DNA of 64,000 nt from Canis aureus (GCF_053574225.1 NC_135623.1:7975426-8039425); one strand, 5' to 3'; shown: positions 21,440 through 33,629, counted from the stretch's first letter. The notes: generated from the sequence alone by a model not told the origin. Numbers and translations are program-made.

Positions 21440-21908
21440 GGCACGTTTGACATATAACTCAAATAACACCCAAACCTCTCTGCTTGGCCTGGGAGGTCTT
21501 GTGTGAATCAGCCCATCTCGTCTTCCGCTATATTCATGGGGCTCTTGAAGTCTCTTGATGCTAGCCAAGATCATTGCCACCTCAGGGCCTTTGCACTTGC
21601 TGTTTCTTCCGCCTGAGTTTCACATGACTGGCTCCTTCTGACTTATCAGGTATCAGTTCACATGTTGCCTCTCAGTGCTCCAGCAATTAGTCACCTGTTC
21701 TATTTTCTTTATAACACTTATTACCTGAAATTATCTTATTTATTTACTACTTCACTGTCTGTCTCCTCTACTAAAAATGTAAGCTCCGTCTTCGTTGGGG
21801 CCTTATCTGTCATGACCACTGTTGTATCCCCAGACCCTACAACAGGGCTGTGTATACAATATACACTCAATAAATGTGTTAGTCAGTGGGCAATTGAATA
21901 AATGGATT
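21440..21908 (+). mobile_element. L2 LINE 3' end, sense
   Basis: A long, clear L2 3' segment: CACCTCAGGGCCTTTGCACTTGCTGTTTCTTCCGCCTG, ATCAGTTCACATGTTGCCTC, AAAATGTAAGCTCC, TTGTATCCCCAGACCCTACA and CACTCAATAAATGTGTT. The ORF2 part is absent. Confidence 0.88.
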
Positions 21909-22214
21909 TACTGAAATAAGAAGCAATTCTCCACTTAAAGAGGGAAACTAACTTCTTTGGTTCCTATAAATACCAGTGGAATTGAAACATAAATATTTGT
22001 GGAACTAAAACATATTAATGCATAATAAAGCTTTTGGTTGAGAGCACCATGGAGAGTGATCATAAGTGAGTAATAATTACAAGATTAGCATGCTGTGGGA
22101 GGCACCGGGGATTGAGCCTAGCGTATTTTAGGCCAAGTCTTGATTCTGAAATAGAGTTTGAAAAAGTTTCCACCCAGGTTATATAAGCTCAGTGGCTTTA
22201 ATGCAGAGGGGAGG

Positions 22215-22400
22215 TACAGGCCTTGGAGAAGCAAGGCCTGCGTCCAAGTTCTGGTTCTGCATCCTCTCGGCTGTGTGACTTTGGGCATCTCCCTGGATCG
22301 TTTTGGGCCTGTGTTTCCTCGTCTGCGAAGTGAAGAGCACTAACTGCCCTAAGAGCTGTGAAGATTAACTGAGGTGATGGATGCGGTACACGTGAAACAA
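22215..22400 (+). mobile_element. MIR SINE, sense
   Basis: Nearly full-length order: GGAGAAGCAAGGCCTGCGTC, AAGTTCTGGTTCTGCATCCT, GCTGTGTGACTTTGGGCATC, GTTTCCTCGTCTGCGAAGTG, GTGAAGATTAACTGAGGTGA. Confidence 0.78.
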
Positions 22401-24375
22401 TCACTGGCTTGATGTGGGATGGGGAGGGAGTGGGGATGGCCAGCCTGTGACCCCGCTACTCTCCAGGCGGCTCCAGCCCTGCCAGCGCAGGCTCAGAGGT
22501 CATGCAGATAAATGTCTGCTGAGCGCTGGCTGAGGCACATACACCCTTCTCCAACTTCTGTGGTCAGAAGCCAGCTTTCCACAAGCCTCACAGACATGAC
22601 ATCCTGGGGCTTGAATTTCATCCATGACCCAAAAAAGCCCCTGTCTTCTTGGCTCTTCCTATTCAAGTGTCTTCTGGTGATTTCCTTCAGATAGCAGAAT
22701 TAACAGCACTCAAGGTCAAGGAGGTCGAGAGCTTCTTGGGGGCTGGGCTGTGCAAGGGTCAGCAGGGGGCTTTCACTGTGGGAAATTGCAGGAAGGTGGC
22801 CCTTAAGTGGGGAGGACCAGGCTGCCAGGCTGAATGGTTGGGGAAGAATCTGCTGCCTCGGTGACGAGGTGTGCTGAGTCTGTGAGGCACATAGTGTCAT
22901 GGAGGGACTTTTGTGGGAGGGACTGACTGGGAAGGACCCAGCATTCAGGTCCCGCTTCTCTGATCTGGAATTAAAGGAAAGGGGTTGTGTGGCATGGTTG
23001 GGATGCCTCAGCTCTCCTGTTTTAACAATCTCTCGTATGTGTTAGAATTACATTTTGAACAACTGAGCATCATACACAGGGTCAGAGGGCACCTAGTCAC
23101 TCAATGACCTCTGGTAGTCCTTCCTGTTTGCTGGCTCCCTGACTCTAAGGCTTCTACTCTTGGGCTCTAAGATACAGTCCCTTTGGCCGGTGGTAGATTT
23201 CCACAGCAGTGTCTGCTCAACTGTGGTCCTGGAGAGAGAAAGAGCCTGGAGAGAGAAAGACAACCGGAAGACAGCATGTGGTCTCATAGTCTCTCAGGCT
23301 CCCTTATGTCACTGGGTCTTACCCAGTGTGTGTGGGAGGAAGAACAGCTGGTGATAATTGCTTGGCAGATGTGTGTGTCACTGTTTGGAGGCTGTCATGC
23401 CAGTGCTGCCTCTGGGTCACCGGAGAGACATGGCGTGTCTGATGGCAGCGGCGCCGTCTGCTGGTGGAGGTTGCAGGCCAAGTGGAAAGAGTGCTAGATG
23501 GGGACCCAGATGACTTCGGCCTGGGGATCTGGGACGGCAAAGTGCTAATCTCTGCAACAAAGGCATTGCACGAGGACCTGGAGACAGCCAGGACTCCTGC
23601 TTGCCCTAAGAGGCCTCCAAGGCCTCAAGAGCACAGGCTCGTGGGGCCCGGCTGGGTTCACCCAGGTCCAGAAAATTGCTGTGCTCTGAGCCAGGTGGAG
23701 TGGAGCCCTGGCCCATCCTAACAGGCAGCATCTGTAGGACAGAGAACCTTCACGGCTGTGTCTCATCTGTCTTGGGGCGGGGGCGGAGCGGGGGCTTCTC
23801 ACTTTACAGATGGAGAAACTGAGTGGTGGGGTTCTCAGCAGCCGTGGTCTCGCTTCTCTGGGCCCGGGACCCCCAGGTCCTCCCCCACAATCTCGGTATT
23901 TGCTAGTTTCCCTTCCCAGGACAGACTTGTCGCTGTCATTGGTAAAATGGTGTGTGCATTTGGGAGCACGACACAGAGGTAACCTAGCTGTTGCAGAGGG
24001 GGTGCTCGAAAGCTGCTGAGCAGTATCTAGAACTCAGCCATTTCCCCAGCTGGACTTATCCTCTGTTCCAAATCTATGGCATCCTGTTAGACATCTGTGC
24101 ATCTCAAGCCAAGATAGAGTTGTACGCTTGTGTTGTGTTTGTGGGTGTGAAGCAAGACAAGGACTGTCTCTGGCTCCCCCTTGAGGACAGCTCGCTGTGA
24201 TTAGGCACCTCGCGTACCCGGGTGGCTGCGTGCTACTGGGTCTGTCTCAGGGCAGCAGATATTGAATGACCACGGTTGTTCTGTTTAGTAAAATATCATC
24301 TTGGGGGTTCTTTATACCCTTGTACAAAAGATTTGACCAAGTTCCTATCTGTCTTTTTAAGCAAGTGCCTCTGGG
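22401..24375. other. Single-copy-looking non-coding stretch
   Basis: No repeat is confidently recognised and no gene is seen. Frames of 60-104 codons lie on both strands without domains. A short GC-rich patch with CpGs is at about 23440-23530. Confidence 0.4.
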
Positions 24376-24379
24376 CACT

Positions 24380-24480
24380 CTTGTTTATAACTTGGGCACT
24401 TGGGGGCTTCTCGAGGCCTCTGCTTGCTCATCTTTAAAATAAGGCGATTTTTCTAGCTCTGAATTATGTGATTCTTTGGG
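24380..24480 (+). mobile_element. MIR SINE fragment, sense
   Basis: TTATAACTTGGGCACTTGGG, CTGCTTGCTCATCTTTAAAA and TAAGGCGATTTTTCTAGCTC resemble the MIR core and 3' half. It is diverged. Confidence 0.5.
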
Positions 24481-24699
24481 AGGTAGGACCTATCCTTACA
24501 ATGACAGCAGGGATAGCTGCTATTTTTGTGAGTATTGCTGCTCTTTGTGGAATCTATTGAGGCCCTAAATAAAAGAACTCACCCTTTTCCTAGTTTTATG
24601 CCTCACCTTCCTGTTTCTTCCTGAAGCATCAACATTCTCCTGATGTTTTGCTATTCCTCACCCCCTGAAGACACTGTGAGTTCGGCAGGAAACGGCATC

Positions 24700-24890
24700 A
24701 CACAATGGTTAATGGCAATGTCTCTGGGGGGGCGCAGCCTGGGTGTGTGGCCCGGGGTCTTCACTGACCAGACAGGTGACCTTGGGCGAGTCACATAATG
24801 GCTCCATGTCTGCTATGTTGTCTGTAAAAAGGGGACAATGTCAGCACTTGTGTTATAGACAAATGCAAGTAAAATGCTTAGAATAGTGCA
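24700..24890 (+). mobile_element. MIR SINE, sense
   Basis: CACAATGGTTAATGGCAATG, GGTGACCTTGGGCGAGTCAC, GTCTGTAAAAAGGGGACAAT and AGTAAAATGCTTAGAATAGTGC follow the full MIR order. Confidence 0.78.
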
Positions 24891-27035
24891 AAATAGTGTA
24901 CAAAAAAAAAAAAACATTCTTTGTTACTGTTGTGTTTTGATGGGGTGAGGTGGCAAATGTAACCCAGAGTCACCACCAGACTTGTTTCCTCTAGGAAATA
25001 CAGCAAACAAGTGAGCAAACAAACAGGAGACATGGATCTTGAAGTTTCCAGTGATATCTGTTCTGGAGACTGGCACAGGCCACTAGCCGCTGACCCCCAC
25101 CCCAGCATCCGGAGGAGACCCCAGCTTGCCGGCCAGCAGAATGGGCCACAGAGAGCAGGTCAGGCCAAGGGTTTAAGAGATGGGATTGTAGCCAGGGGAT
25201 TATTCATTATGTATCCAGTAGGCAGTAAAGACTAACTGAGGCCCCTGAGGGCCGCACATTGCAGCAGGCATAAAAAGGATCCAGTCATTGGAAGACTGAG
25301 ATAAGTGGGAGACATAGACCGGTCAACAAACAGTCGGATGGCCCTGTAGAGACTGGCAGGGAGCATCCTAGGAGTCTGGAGCTGCTGGGGAGGGGTTGGG
25401 ACGTACCCGAGGTCAAGATACAGAACAGGCGAGATCCAAGCAAGTGAGAACCTGGTAAAATCAAAGGTTCAGGGCCATCGTAGACAAACTCATGGCCCGT
25501 GCGCCACCTAGGTCTCCTGGCTTCTCAAAAGCACCCCCATTATAAATGAGGGGTAAAAAGTCAGAAAGCCACTTCTCTAAGTGATAGGAATATAGATATA
25601 GGTATGCTTCTATGAGACGCAAATAGTACAATGAAGCTTACTGTATTCTGACTCGATTCCTCTTTTAAGGAATGTAGTCCTATATTTAACCTCTGAATAA
25701 GCCCTGCTCACCACCTCACTTTTTTAGGGGCCCAGCGGGGAATGAGGGTCAGTACCTTGGAGAGCTCCCAGGGGGTTCCAAGTAGCCGAGGCGGCTCCTC
25801 CAGGACCAGCAGGTGCCAGCCCCCATCTGCTGTGGGCAACCTTGCGAGGGCTGGTGCTTCTTTGAGCCGGAGGCCCAGGGAGGGGGTGGTGGCAGATGGG
25901 GAGCAAGAGCCCGGGATGGAGACGGGACATCTGCCCTCTGCCTGGATGCACTCTTCCCCGCACCCAGGAGAGATCATTGCGCCGCTTGAGGGTCAGCCAG
26001 GCCCTACCACTGGGCAGCCTGTGGAGTTTTGCTGCCTTAATGGTGATTGGTGACATTTGTCTTCTTGTGGAGGTGACTTGGTTGTTTGAGATAAGAAATT
26101 GAAGGGGTTGTTGCTGCCCGAAGGCAGAAGCAAAAAACTGGGACAAGCTGAGCAGCAGTTGTGCTGTTTTGGCCTCACGGATGTGCGGATTTCTCCGATG
26201 ACCCAATCCATCCAGCGCTTTTGGGTTGCCAGGGGGCTCTCTAGGAGACATAGGGTGAGCCCAGGATTTGAAATGTTTGTGGTTGGCTTTTGGTCCTGAA
26301 CAGCAGAGCCTGATGAAGTTTGGTATAAAACCTGACTGACTGCACTTTGGGGAGATGCACCCACATGCATCTGGTGTGTGCGTGTACGCTGTTCTCTCCC
26401 ATCACATGGGGCATATGGTTTGGCTATGTCTCTTCTGGAACAGGGCATTTAAAAAAATAATTGGTAGGTTTAGGAAAGGCCCCAGCCAGGGGTGGACTCG
26501 GGTGTGATTTGATTTGCATGTAGGAAATATGGTCACCGTATGTCAAAGACCGAGAGAGGAAATCATTTCCATCTCCTGGGCCGGTTCAATCCACTGGAGG
26601 AGTCAGCTGTGTTGAGAATGAGCCTGAGGCTGTACTGGGTTCTGTGGGAAAGAGGGTCCCGAGTGATTCGTGATGTCTGCCATGAGCATCATGGGGCCAG
26701 TGGTGGCGTGTGGCCTGCCTTTGGCACCAGCCAATTCTGTTTCAAGGTCCTACCGTCCTCATGCTGTCTCATGTCTCTCTTGTCAACATAAAAAGCTGCC
26801 TCAGTCATCGATGGTGAAGGATTATTACTCTGATGTGATGATCATCCCAGAGACTAGAAGAGACCCATTCCTCAACTGGGCCTTCAGGGATAGGCCAGGG
26901 AAAAGGAATATGTGGGGACTTTTCAGTACTCCTTGCATGGCATGTAGCAAGCCCTGTTCCAGTTCTCAAACTACGTTTCTTGGCTTGAGACCACTTGGTT
27001 TGACAGGAAGAACCCAGAGAGACTTGGCTATACTT
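24891..27035. other. Single-copy-looking non-coding stretch
   Basis: No gene is recognised. Minus-strand frames of 175 codons (25724-26251) and 151 codons (25993-26448) lack any family motif. A possible decayed L2 lies near 25320-25430. Confidence 0.4.
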
Positions 27036-27039
27036 CCTG

Positions 27040-27235
27040 AATGTTCTAGGTGTACTGTGTGACCCTGGGAAGGTCACTTAACTACTCTGATTCTCAGCTT
27101 GTTCCTTTATAAAACAGAAATAATAATACCTCCTCCTCAGGCTTATTATTATAAGGATCAAATTGCATAACACGTTTAAAGCACCTGTATTGGTGCCTGG
27201 CACACACGGAGGTAATCCATAGGTGGGAGCCCTTG
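27040..27235 (+). mobile_element. MIR SINE, sense
   Basis: GTGTGACCCTGGGAAGGTCACTTAACTACTC, CCTTTATAAAACAGAAATAA, ATAATACCTCCTCC, AAGGATCAAATTGCATAACA and GTGCCTGGCACACA are in canonical MIR order, including the 3' end. Confidence 0.85.
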
Positions 27236-27359
27236 TAACAATTTATAAGGACTGAGGATGGTGTTGCCTGCTCCAGGTTGGCTATTTGAATACATCTATT
27301 TTAAATAGTGGATGTCATTTGTACTTTGGGCAATATTCCACCCCACTTCTACTCCCAAA

Positions 27360-27620
27360 TCCGAAAAATAAATAAAGGAAGTGACCTTTACTAAGTGATT
27401 TGGAATTTCAGTGGAAGGTTCTATAATTGCTGGTTAACAGGCCCGGGAAACCAGCTCTTGTGCAGTAATTGGAGGTGTGCGGGTCAGGACATTTAATTAC
27501 AGCCCGGCCACCTGGAATAGAATCCTCACCACCATGACAACACCTTTCTGCATTGGCCTGATTAAGTCAACAAATTGTTGGTTCCCAGCCCAAACTGGAT
27601 AGCGACTAGGACTTTTCCCC
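27360..27620. promoter_or_regulatory. Candidate conserved non-coding element
   Basis: A repeat-free block with dense developmental-factor-like cores: CTGGTTAACAGG (HNF1 half site), GCAGTAATTGGAGG and ACATTTAATTACAGC (homeodomain), ATTGGCCTGATTAAG, and TCAACAAATTGTTGG at 27567-27581, a near-palindrome of SOX-type ACAA/TTGT cores. It lies between two MIR copies in the SINEC-free interval. Function is inference. Confidence 0.3.
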
Positions 27621-27794
27621 TTCAGGTCTTCATGTGCCAGTCAAGTCCTTTTACTTGGTGAGGTGTGGCAGGCGGATGCCCAGGGGGAGGATAAGGCCCA
27701 GTGCCTGCTTGGAGGTGCCTGCAGTCTGGTGGGTGAGGTGAGCAGAGATGGACCTTTTAGGGGGAGGAAGGCAGGTCTGCAGAGACAGCAGAGT

Positions 27795-28020
27795 GGAGCG
27801 GTCGGTGGAGCATTCCCCCCGGAGCCCGGCTGCCAGGTTTGGATCCAGCCCCAGCACTTACATTGCTGTGTGCTTTGGACAAGTTACTTAACCTCTTTGG
27901 GCCAGTTTCCTCGTGTATAAATGGGGATAATCAGAGGACTTACCTTCTAGGGTCGCTGTGAGGATTAAACAGGTTAATGTTTATTGAGTGCTTAGAACAA
28001 TGTCTTGGTGTCTGGTATTT
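27795..28020 (+). mobile_element. MIR SINE, sense, near full length
   Basis: GGTTTGGATCCAGCCCCAGC, GGACAAGTTACTTAACCTCT, GCCAGTTTCCTCGTGTATAA, ATGGGGATAATCAGAGGACT, GCTGTGAGGATTAAACAGGT and AGTGCTTAGAACAATG form an almost complete MIR. Confidence 0.9.
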
Positions 28021-29494
28021 ATGGGGTTATGACTCTACTTTTCTGGGAACAGAGTGACTTCTGAGATCTAAGTTATCCGGAAAGGTAGCAGGGGCCATTG
28101 GGTGCCTCCTCCACAATTCCAACCTCGGCTGGAGCCTCCTGACTCATGCCGTCTGCCCCCACCCCACTCCCCCAGTGCTGGACACCTCTGTGCCTTTCCT
28201 CTTTGCTCTCTTGACCTCCTGACCTATTCCCACACACTCACCATTTGAGATACAGGCCAAGCATCATGACCATCACTAAATCCTTCCTGGTCCTCAGCAC
28301 CCCCAGGTCAGACTGTCTCTTGACCTCCCAGAGCATCTTTTGCCTGGTAACATTGGCCATTTTCACCTGTGCCCCAGTGATTTGGCTTCTTGTGTGTCTC
28401 CATCATCTGCCATATGGGAGACAGGCAGATCTGGGTGTGCATTCTGGCCCCTAGCTCTCTAGAGGTGAAACCCTAGGGAAATAGCCTCCCCTTACTTCTT
28501 GTCCTTACAAATGGGCACCTCCATCTGGCAGGGTTGTATGGAGACTGTATACCTGGCCCATCAGTGAGTGAGTCTCTATGCAGGTCACAGTGTTCCCTTC
28601 TGCCCTCTCTTCTCTCCTCTGTCTCCTTGACCTGGCATGAGGTCTGGCACTCCAGAGAGGTCACATGTGCTAGGTTCTGAGTGCCCTTCCTCTCCTGTCC
28701 TTTGGGTTCCCAGGATCTACCACAAGGCCTAACGCATGATGAGAGTCAACGTCTGTCTGAATCTCCCTTTCTCCCATCTCCCCTCCTCATTTCCTATCTC
28801 CATGCTCTAGCACAGGGCTGTCTGATAGTGGGGAGGGCCCCTCAGGATGAGCCCGAAGAGCAGGAGTAAATTGGGCTCAAAGCAGCATGGGAGAAGTTTC
28901 TGGGGCTGGGCCCAGGGCCCGCTGCTTGGCTCAGCCTTACTCTGCCGCAGGAGAGACTAAATGTGCTCTACTTTTAATTTGGAAATGTATCAATGGCACT
29001 CTCCCTCCCACATCAGAGCACAGGAAAGGGGCAGGGGTCGAGAGTGGGAGGGACGTGGGGGTGGGATAAGTCTAGAGGAAGAGAGGAAATTAGGCCCCCG
29101 GCAGCCCCAGCTGCTGGCTCAGTGACTGAATGACCTGAGGATGAGTCACCCTACCCTCCTGAGGGCTGTAGGGTGTGTGTGGGTAGGTGGGGGTGAGGGT
29201 GGAGGTGGTGCGCACGTCACATCTGGGTCCTATTGGGTTGACCTTTCTTTGGAAAAGCAGGAAAGGCATTGAGGCTGGGAGTCCCCAGCTAACTGAAGTC
29301 CTCCTGAGATGCCCTCCCCAGCCCCCCGCCCCCCGGTATCTGAGTGAGGCTCTTCCCAGCTGCCACCTTCACTGAAGTGCTGTGGAAGGAAAGCCCATAG
29401 GTGGTCCTTCCGGCCCAGCATTTAGTCATAAGGCCACTGTGGCAGAAACCACCCTCGCTGGCCCCTGGCTCCGTGCGGGCGAGGGATGGGCCCT
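28021..29494. other. Non-coding stretch with an AP-1-like site
   Basis: No gene is recognised. About 28190-28400 loosely resembles sense L2. The AT-rich piece 28955-28995 and the site TGAGTCA at 29142-29148, preceded by CAGCTG and TGACTGA, are the only regulatory-looking motifs. Confidence 0.35.
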
Positions 29495-29650
29495 TCGCCC
29501 TCTCACCATGACCTTCAGAGGCACGTGCTGCTCTTACCCCATTCCACATTACAAGGAAAGGGGTTCGCAGAGGTAGAGTTGTGTGCCCAAGGTCTGAAAG
29601 AATGTGAGTGGCATAGTGGGGACCCACTCCCAATCTGTGGGCCCCCAACG
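29495..29650 (-). mobile_element. MIR SINE, antisense, decayed
   Basis: CACATTACAAGGAAAGGGGT, TCGCAGAGGTAGAGTTGTGT, GCCCAAGGTCTGAAAGAATG and AGTGGCATAGTGGGGACCCA fit the reverse MIR core. Confidence 0.5.
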
Positions 29651-30004
29651 CAGTCAGTTACCATGACATTCTCTCAGGGGGTGTAGGGAGCAGAGCAAAA
29701 GACAATGCCAAGATCTTTGGATCATCTGTTCCCCTCTATGTGGTCAACTTGGTCACCCTTGGCTGAGTGTCCTGAGGTTATGGCACCATTGCTGCCAACA
29801 AGGGGAGAGGAGACGTGAGGGGGCAGCTCTGGGGGATGCAGCTAGTCTAGGCTGAAAGGAGCCCTGGTGGGACAGTACAGGTTTTGGCCCAGAGAACAGA
29901 AGAAAGCAGCCGGAGGCCCTAGAACCTTCAGGAATGGAGGCAGAGGGCAGGCTCCAGAGGCCTTATCAGGCAGGGAGGACGGAGAGGACTGGTATCTTAG
30001 GAAT

Positions 30005-30500
30005 ATCTACCGTGTGCCAAGACTTATGCTAGGAACTAGGGGGCCCAGATGGGGATAAGTCTGAATTTCTGCCTGGAGGAAGCCCAGGGCAGTGGGGGCA
30101 GGCAGGTGAACAGAGCCGCACTGGCCGTATGATGCCGTCCTGCTGCTGGAGATGGACGTGTCCGGTGCTCTGGTGGAACAGACAGTGGCTCTGGACTCAA
30201 GAGTATGTGGGGGTGGTGAGCACAAGGATGCCCATTTGGGCTGACTCTTGAGTGGTGAGCCATCGTCCACCAGGCAGCCCGAGGGAGGCAGTGTGGACAA
30301 GTGCGCTAGGGGGCTGGGTCAGCACCACAGGCCGACGCAGGGACAGGGAAGACAGATGGGCCGGCCTCTGGAAGAAGCAGCTGGAGGGGTAGGCAGGGTC
30401 TGGTTGAGAAGCTCTCTGGGGTTTGGCCAGGGGCTTCTGGACCACCGGGAGGTGAGGCCGAGAGTGAGCTGGGTACTTAGATCCGTATTCATCTAAGTGA
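30005..30500 (-). mobile_element. Probable L2 LINE, antisense, decayed
   Basis: ATCTACCGTGTGCCAAGACTTATGCTAGGAACTAGGGGG begins like the reverse L2 3' end and is followed by purine-rich sequence typical of antisense L2. The right boundary is a guess. Confidence 0.45.
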
Positions 30501-31111
30501 GTCCGCAGCCAGCAAGGAAGAGGGACAAGGTGGGCGTGGGGCTAAGGAGCCTGGGACATGGTGCCAGGAGGGTGCGTGTGGAGAGTCCTGCTAACAGCCA
30601 CAGCTGAAGCCCACCTGCCACACCAAATCTGGGAAGCCGGAGCGCAGCAGGTGGCCCCAGCCTCCTCTCTATCCCTGGGAAGGGGGGAAGCAGCACGGAC
30701 CAGGGGCCTGCGGACAGAGGCAGGGACAGGGAGACATAGGATGGAACCTGTCGCGTGACTGTCCTGTGCCAGACCCTAGGCCGGGTGCTGTGCCTTCCAG
30801 ACACATGTCTCGTGCTCAAACTTGAGATGGAAAAATGGGAGCTCGGCGGCAATAAGCCAGTTACCTGGGTCATGTGGCTGGTGGACGGCTGAGCTGGAAT
30901 TGCTCCGTGGGTCTGCCCACGGCCATGAGGGGCCAGGGTCTTGGACTCCCACAGACTCATTTTCACCAGCTCTGAGATAGCTGCTGCTCCTGCCCTCACT
31001 TACTCATCCAACAAACACCAATCTCAGCCACACATACCACACCCGGGGGGAGCCCTGGGGTGCATTAGGCATAGCAGGTCGGTGCAGGGAATGTGCAGCA
31101 CTGCAGAGGGG
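30501..31111. other. Unassigned non-coding stretch
   Basis: GC-rich with a 168-codon minus-strand frame (30493-30999) of no recognisable family. About 30760-30900 may hold a decayed MIR. Confidence 0.35.
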
Positions 31112-31135
31112 ACACACACACACACACACACACAC
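31112..31135. repeat. (AC)12 microsatellite
   Basis: Twelve AC units without interruption. Confidence 0.97.
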
Positions 31136-31229
31136 TCCCAGAACACAGCCCCCCAAGAGGGAAACCAGACCCTCTGACAGGATGATCTCTGTTGCTCTAT
31201 GGAAAAGTGGCTCAGAAAACCTTTTCCTA

Positions 31230-31297
31230 TAAAAAATAAAAGAAAAGGAAAGAAAAGAAAAAAAAACAAAAGGAAGGAAAGAAAGAAAGAAAGAAAA
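31230..31297. repeat. A-rich (GAAA)n low-complexity tract
   Basis: AAAAATAAAAGAAAAGG passes into GGAAAGAAAGAAAGAAAGAA; purine-only over most of its length. Confidence 0.92.
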
Positions 31298-31449
31298 CAT
31301 TTTCCTTCCCTTCTACTAACATCTTATGCCTTCTTCCCTTATCTCCTCAACTCTTGCTTTCATTTTAAAGTGAGGGAGCACAAGGTCTAGAAAGGGGGGC
31401 TTGGCTCTTGCTTGGAATGTGGTGATTGAATGAGCATTGTCCTGGACCA

Positions 31450-31590
31450 GCCTGTCCTCACTGCCATCCTAGAGTCATCCCCTAGGTACACAGGGGGTAA
31501 ACTGAGGCATGGGAGGTGGCCCAGACTTGCCCAAGATCACTTGGTCCCAGACCCAGGCGGCCCTCTGTCTTTCTGCCTCCCTCGTTGAAT
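31450..31590 (-). mobile_element. MIR SINE, antisense
   Basis: GTAAACTGAGGCATGGGAGG, GACTTGCCCAAGATCACTTG and CAGACCCAGGCGGCCCTCTG follow the reverse MIR. Confidence 0.65.
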
Positions 31591-31864
31591 GGAAATGCAC
31601 TGGTGTGTGTCCAGAAGGCATTTTAATTTAAAGGCATCAGACCAGTTAGGTTCCCAAATAGAACATTAAATATTTAAAATCCTTTCATGTAGTTTCGTGG
31701 TCTGGGCGCTACAGGGCTGGGGGATGAATGGCCTCGTGGTTCATGTGCACTTGCTCACCAGGAAATTGGAAAGTTGGGTTCACTTGGTTCTGGAAGCTTC
31801 TTGCAGAATTAGCTCTTGTCTTCTGTTGCATTTTATGCTGTAACCACTTCCCAAGATTTAAAAA

Positions 31865-31892
31865 TGTGTGTGTGTGTGTGTGTGTGTGTGTG
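31865..31892. repeat. (TG)14 microsatellite
   Basis: Fourteen TG units, followed by a G run. Confidence 0.97.
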
Positions 31893-32189
31893 GTGGGGGG
31901 AGAACGGGAGCGCTCTAAGTGATTAGTTAAATTCTCTAAGGGGAGGGTAAGCATGAGAGAACCCCGGTTAAATGCATGTCAACTTTTTAAGACCGTTGTA
32001 GAGAATGGATTTTTATAAACCAAGCCATATGATAAATGCTTCAAATGGTGTGGATGAGTCTGACGTCCACAGTACATTATTTAATAATCTAAGGAAACCT
32101 AACTTTCTTCCCCCTTTCTCCTTTTCTCTCTGTCTCTTTCACATAAAAAACTCTTTCTCATATGTTGGGTCATCTTAGGGAAACGAGGC

Positions 32190-32400
32190 CAAGGGTAGGT
32201 TAGGACCCGAGGCTTTGGTGTCGGTCCTGCTACTTAATGGCCCATGACCTTGGATAAGCATCTAATGTTGCTAACCCTTAGTTTGTTCAGCTGTAAAACG
32301 GGCAGAGTCATCCTTACCTGGCAGGTGTGTCTGTCTTGAGGATGAAACAGGCTGATGTGTGTGGGGCAGTGGGTACGAATCTCAGCAGAGGGTGGGCTCT
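32190..32400 (+). mobile_element. MIR SINE, sense
   Basis: GACCCGAGGCTTTGGTGTCG, GCTACTTAATGGCCCATGAC, CTTGGATAAGCATCTAATG, TCAGCTGTAAAACGGGCAGA and TTGAGGATGAAACAGGCTGA keep MIR order. Confidence 0.68.
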
Positions 32401-33605
32401 TTGGCTTCGCCCGAGAACTTTGTAACGTGACGGTGGAAAGAACCATGAAAACACGCCAAGTACGGTGCTGTGGATAAGTGCTCATCCAGGGCGGTGGGCA
32501 CCGGCCTGTGGGACCACCGGGGAGGGAAAGGCCGCCCCCACGGAGGCTCCGGGGGAGACAGGTGGGCACGTTCAGAGTAGGTTTTGCAGACTTGAGTGAG
32601 AGTCGTTTGCTCTACTCGTCACATACACCCCACTGGACTCCCAGGAAAGATTTGAAATGGTTTACAGGTTCTGCGTGAAGGTGAGAGAAAGCAAAGGAAG
32701 ACATGAGGCATAAGGCAAATAAGGGGAAGAAACTCAAATAAAGCTGATGGAGGGGATGAACATGTTGGCCATTAAGCCAGGCGGGGAACAGTGTTCTTGG
32801 CAGAGGGAATAGCATGAGCCCAGCTCCCAGTCTGTATCAGGGGTTCAGTGAGGGAAATGTCTGCAGCAGGGCCCTTGGATGAGGGTGACCCACGGGGGCT
32901 TCTGGGCTCCTGTGGAAGCAGTCAGGGCGACTGGCGCTGCGCAGGGTGGGGATCCACGAGGAGGGCGACGCTGGGGTGTGGGAGACCTGTTGAGAGTTGA
33001 GGTGAGACAGAGGTCAGGGCTTCTGTGGCCCTTGTGGTTGGGCCGTTTGTAGCTGGTGGGAGACTGAGAAGGCGGGCCCTCGGGAGCCCCAGGAGCCTCA
33101 TTGGCCGCACTGCCTCCTGGCCCTGGCCCCCAGAGGCTGATCACTTTTGTAAACACTTGCAAGACATGTTCTCGGATGAAATTCAGAAAAAAAACAAAAA
33201 CAACAACAGCACACACACACACACACACAAAAAAAAAACAACCAAAAAACCCCTCATACTCTGCAGGCTGTCAGGAAGCAATGTGAGAAACCTGAGCTGC
33301 CCCACTGTCAGAGCCTCATATTTTGGGGTTTTTGTCTGTTCTATTTTTGAGGCTGGTAAACTGGTTTCCTGTTTGTTGCAAAATGGGTGGTTGTCGCTGT
33401 CTGTGCCCGGCCTGAAGGGAGGTGGCCTCGCCAGCTGAGGCCTGTTGTTGTGCCTCGGGCCCGCTCTCTGCTGTGCAGGGGCCAGAGAGGAACCCGGGAG
33501 CACCGGGCAAGGAGCAGGGGCACCGGGCGCCCTGCCAGCCGCCTCCCAGGGTGCCTGCATGTTCGAGGAACACTTGCTTCTGCAGGGCCACTCCGGGAAG
33601 GCCAG
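32401..33605. other. Unassigned GC-rich stretch
   Basis: No gene is seen. A short (AC)n run is at 33210-33229. About 32640-32850 may be decayed antisense L2. Overlapping frames around 33340-33920 on both strands run through the poly-C tract and are compositional. Confidence 0.35.
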
Positions 33606-33629
33606 CCCCCCCCCCCCCCCCCCCCCCCC
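33606..33629. repeat. 24-base poly-C homopolymer
   Basis: Twenty-four uninterrupted C residues inside GC-rich sequence. On the opposite strand this is a G-run able to form quadruplex structures in principle. Length in an assembly may be uncertain. Confidence 0.97.

Noticed and set aside
25724..26448. Overlapping 175- and 151-codon minus frames
   Set aside because: They overlap in different phases, lack domains, and match expectation for GC-rich non-coding DNA.
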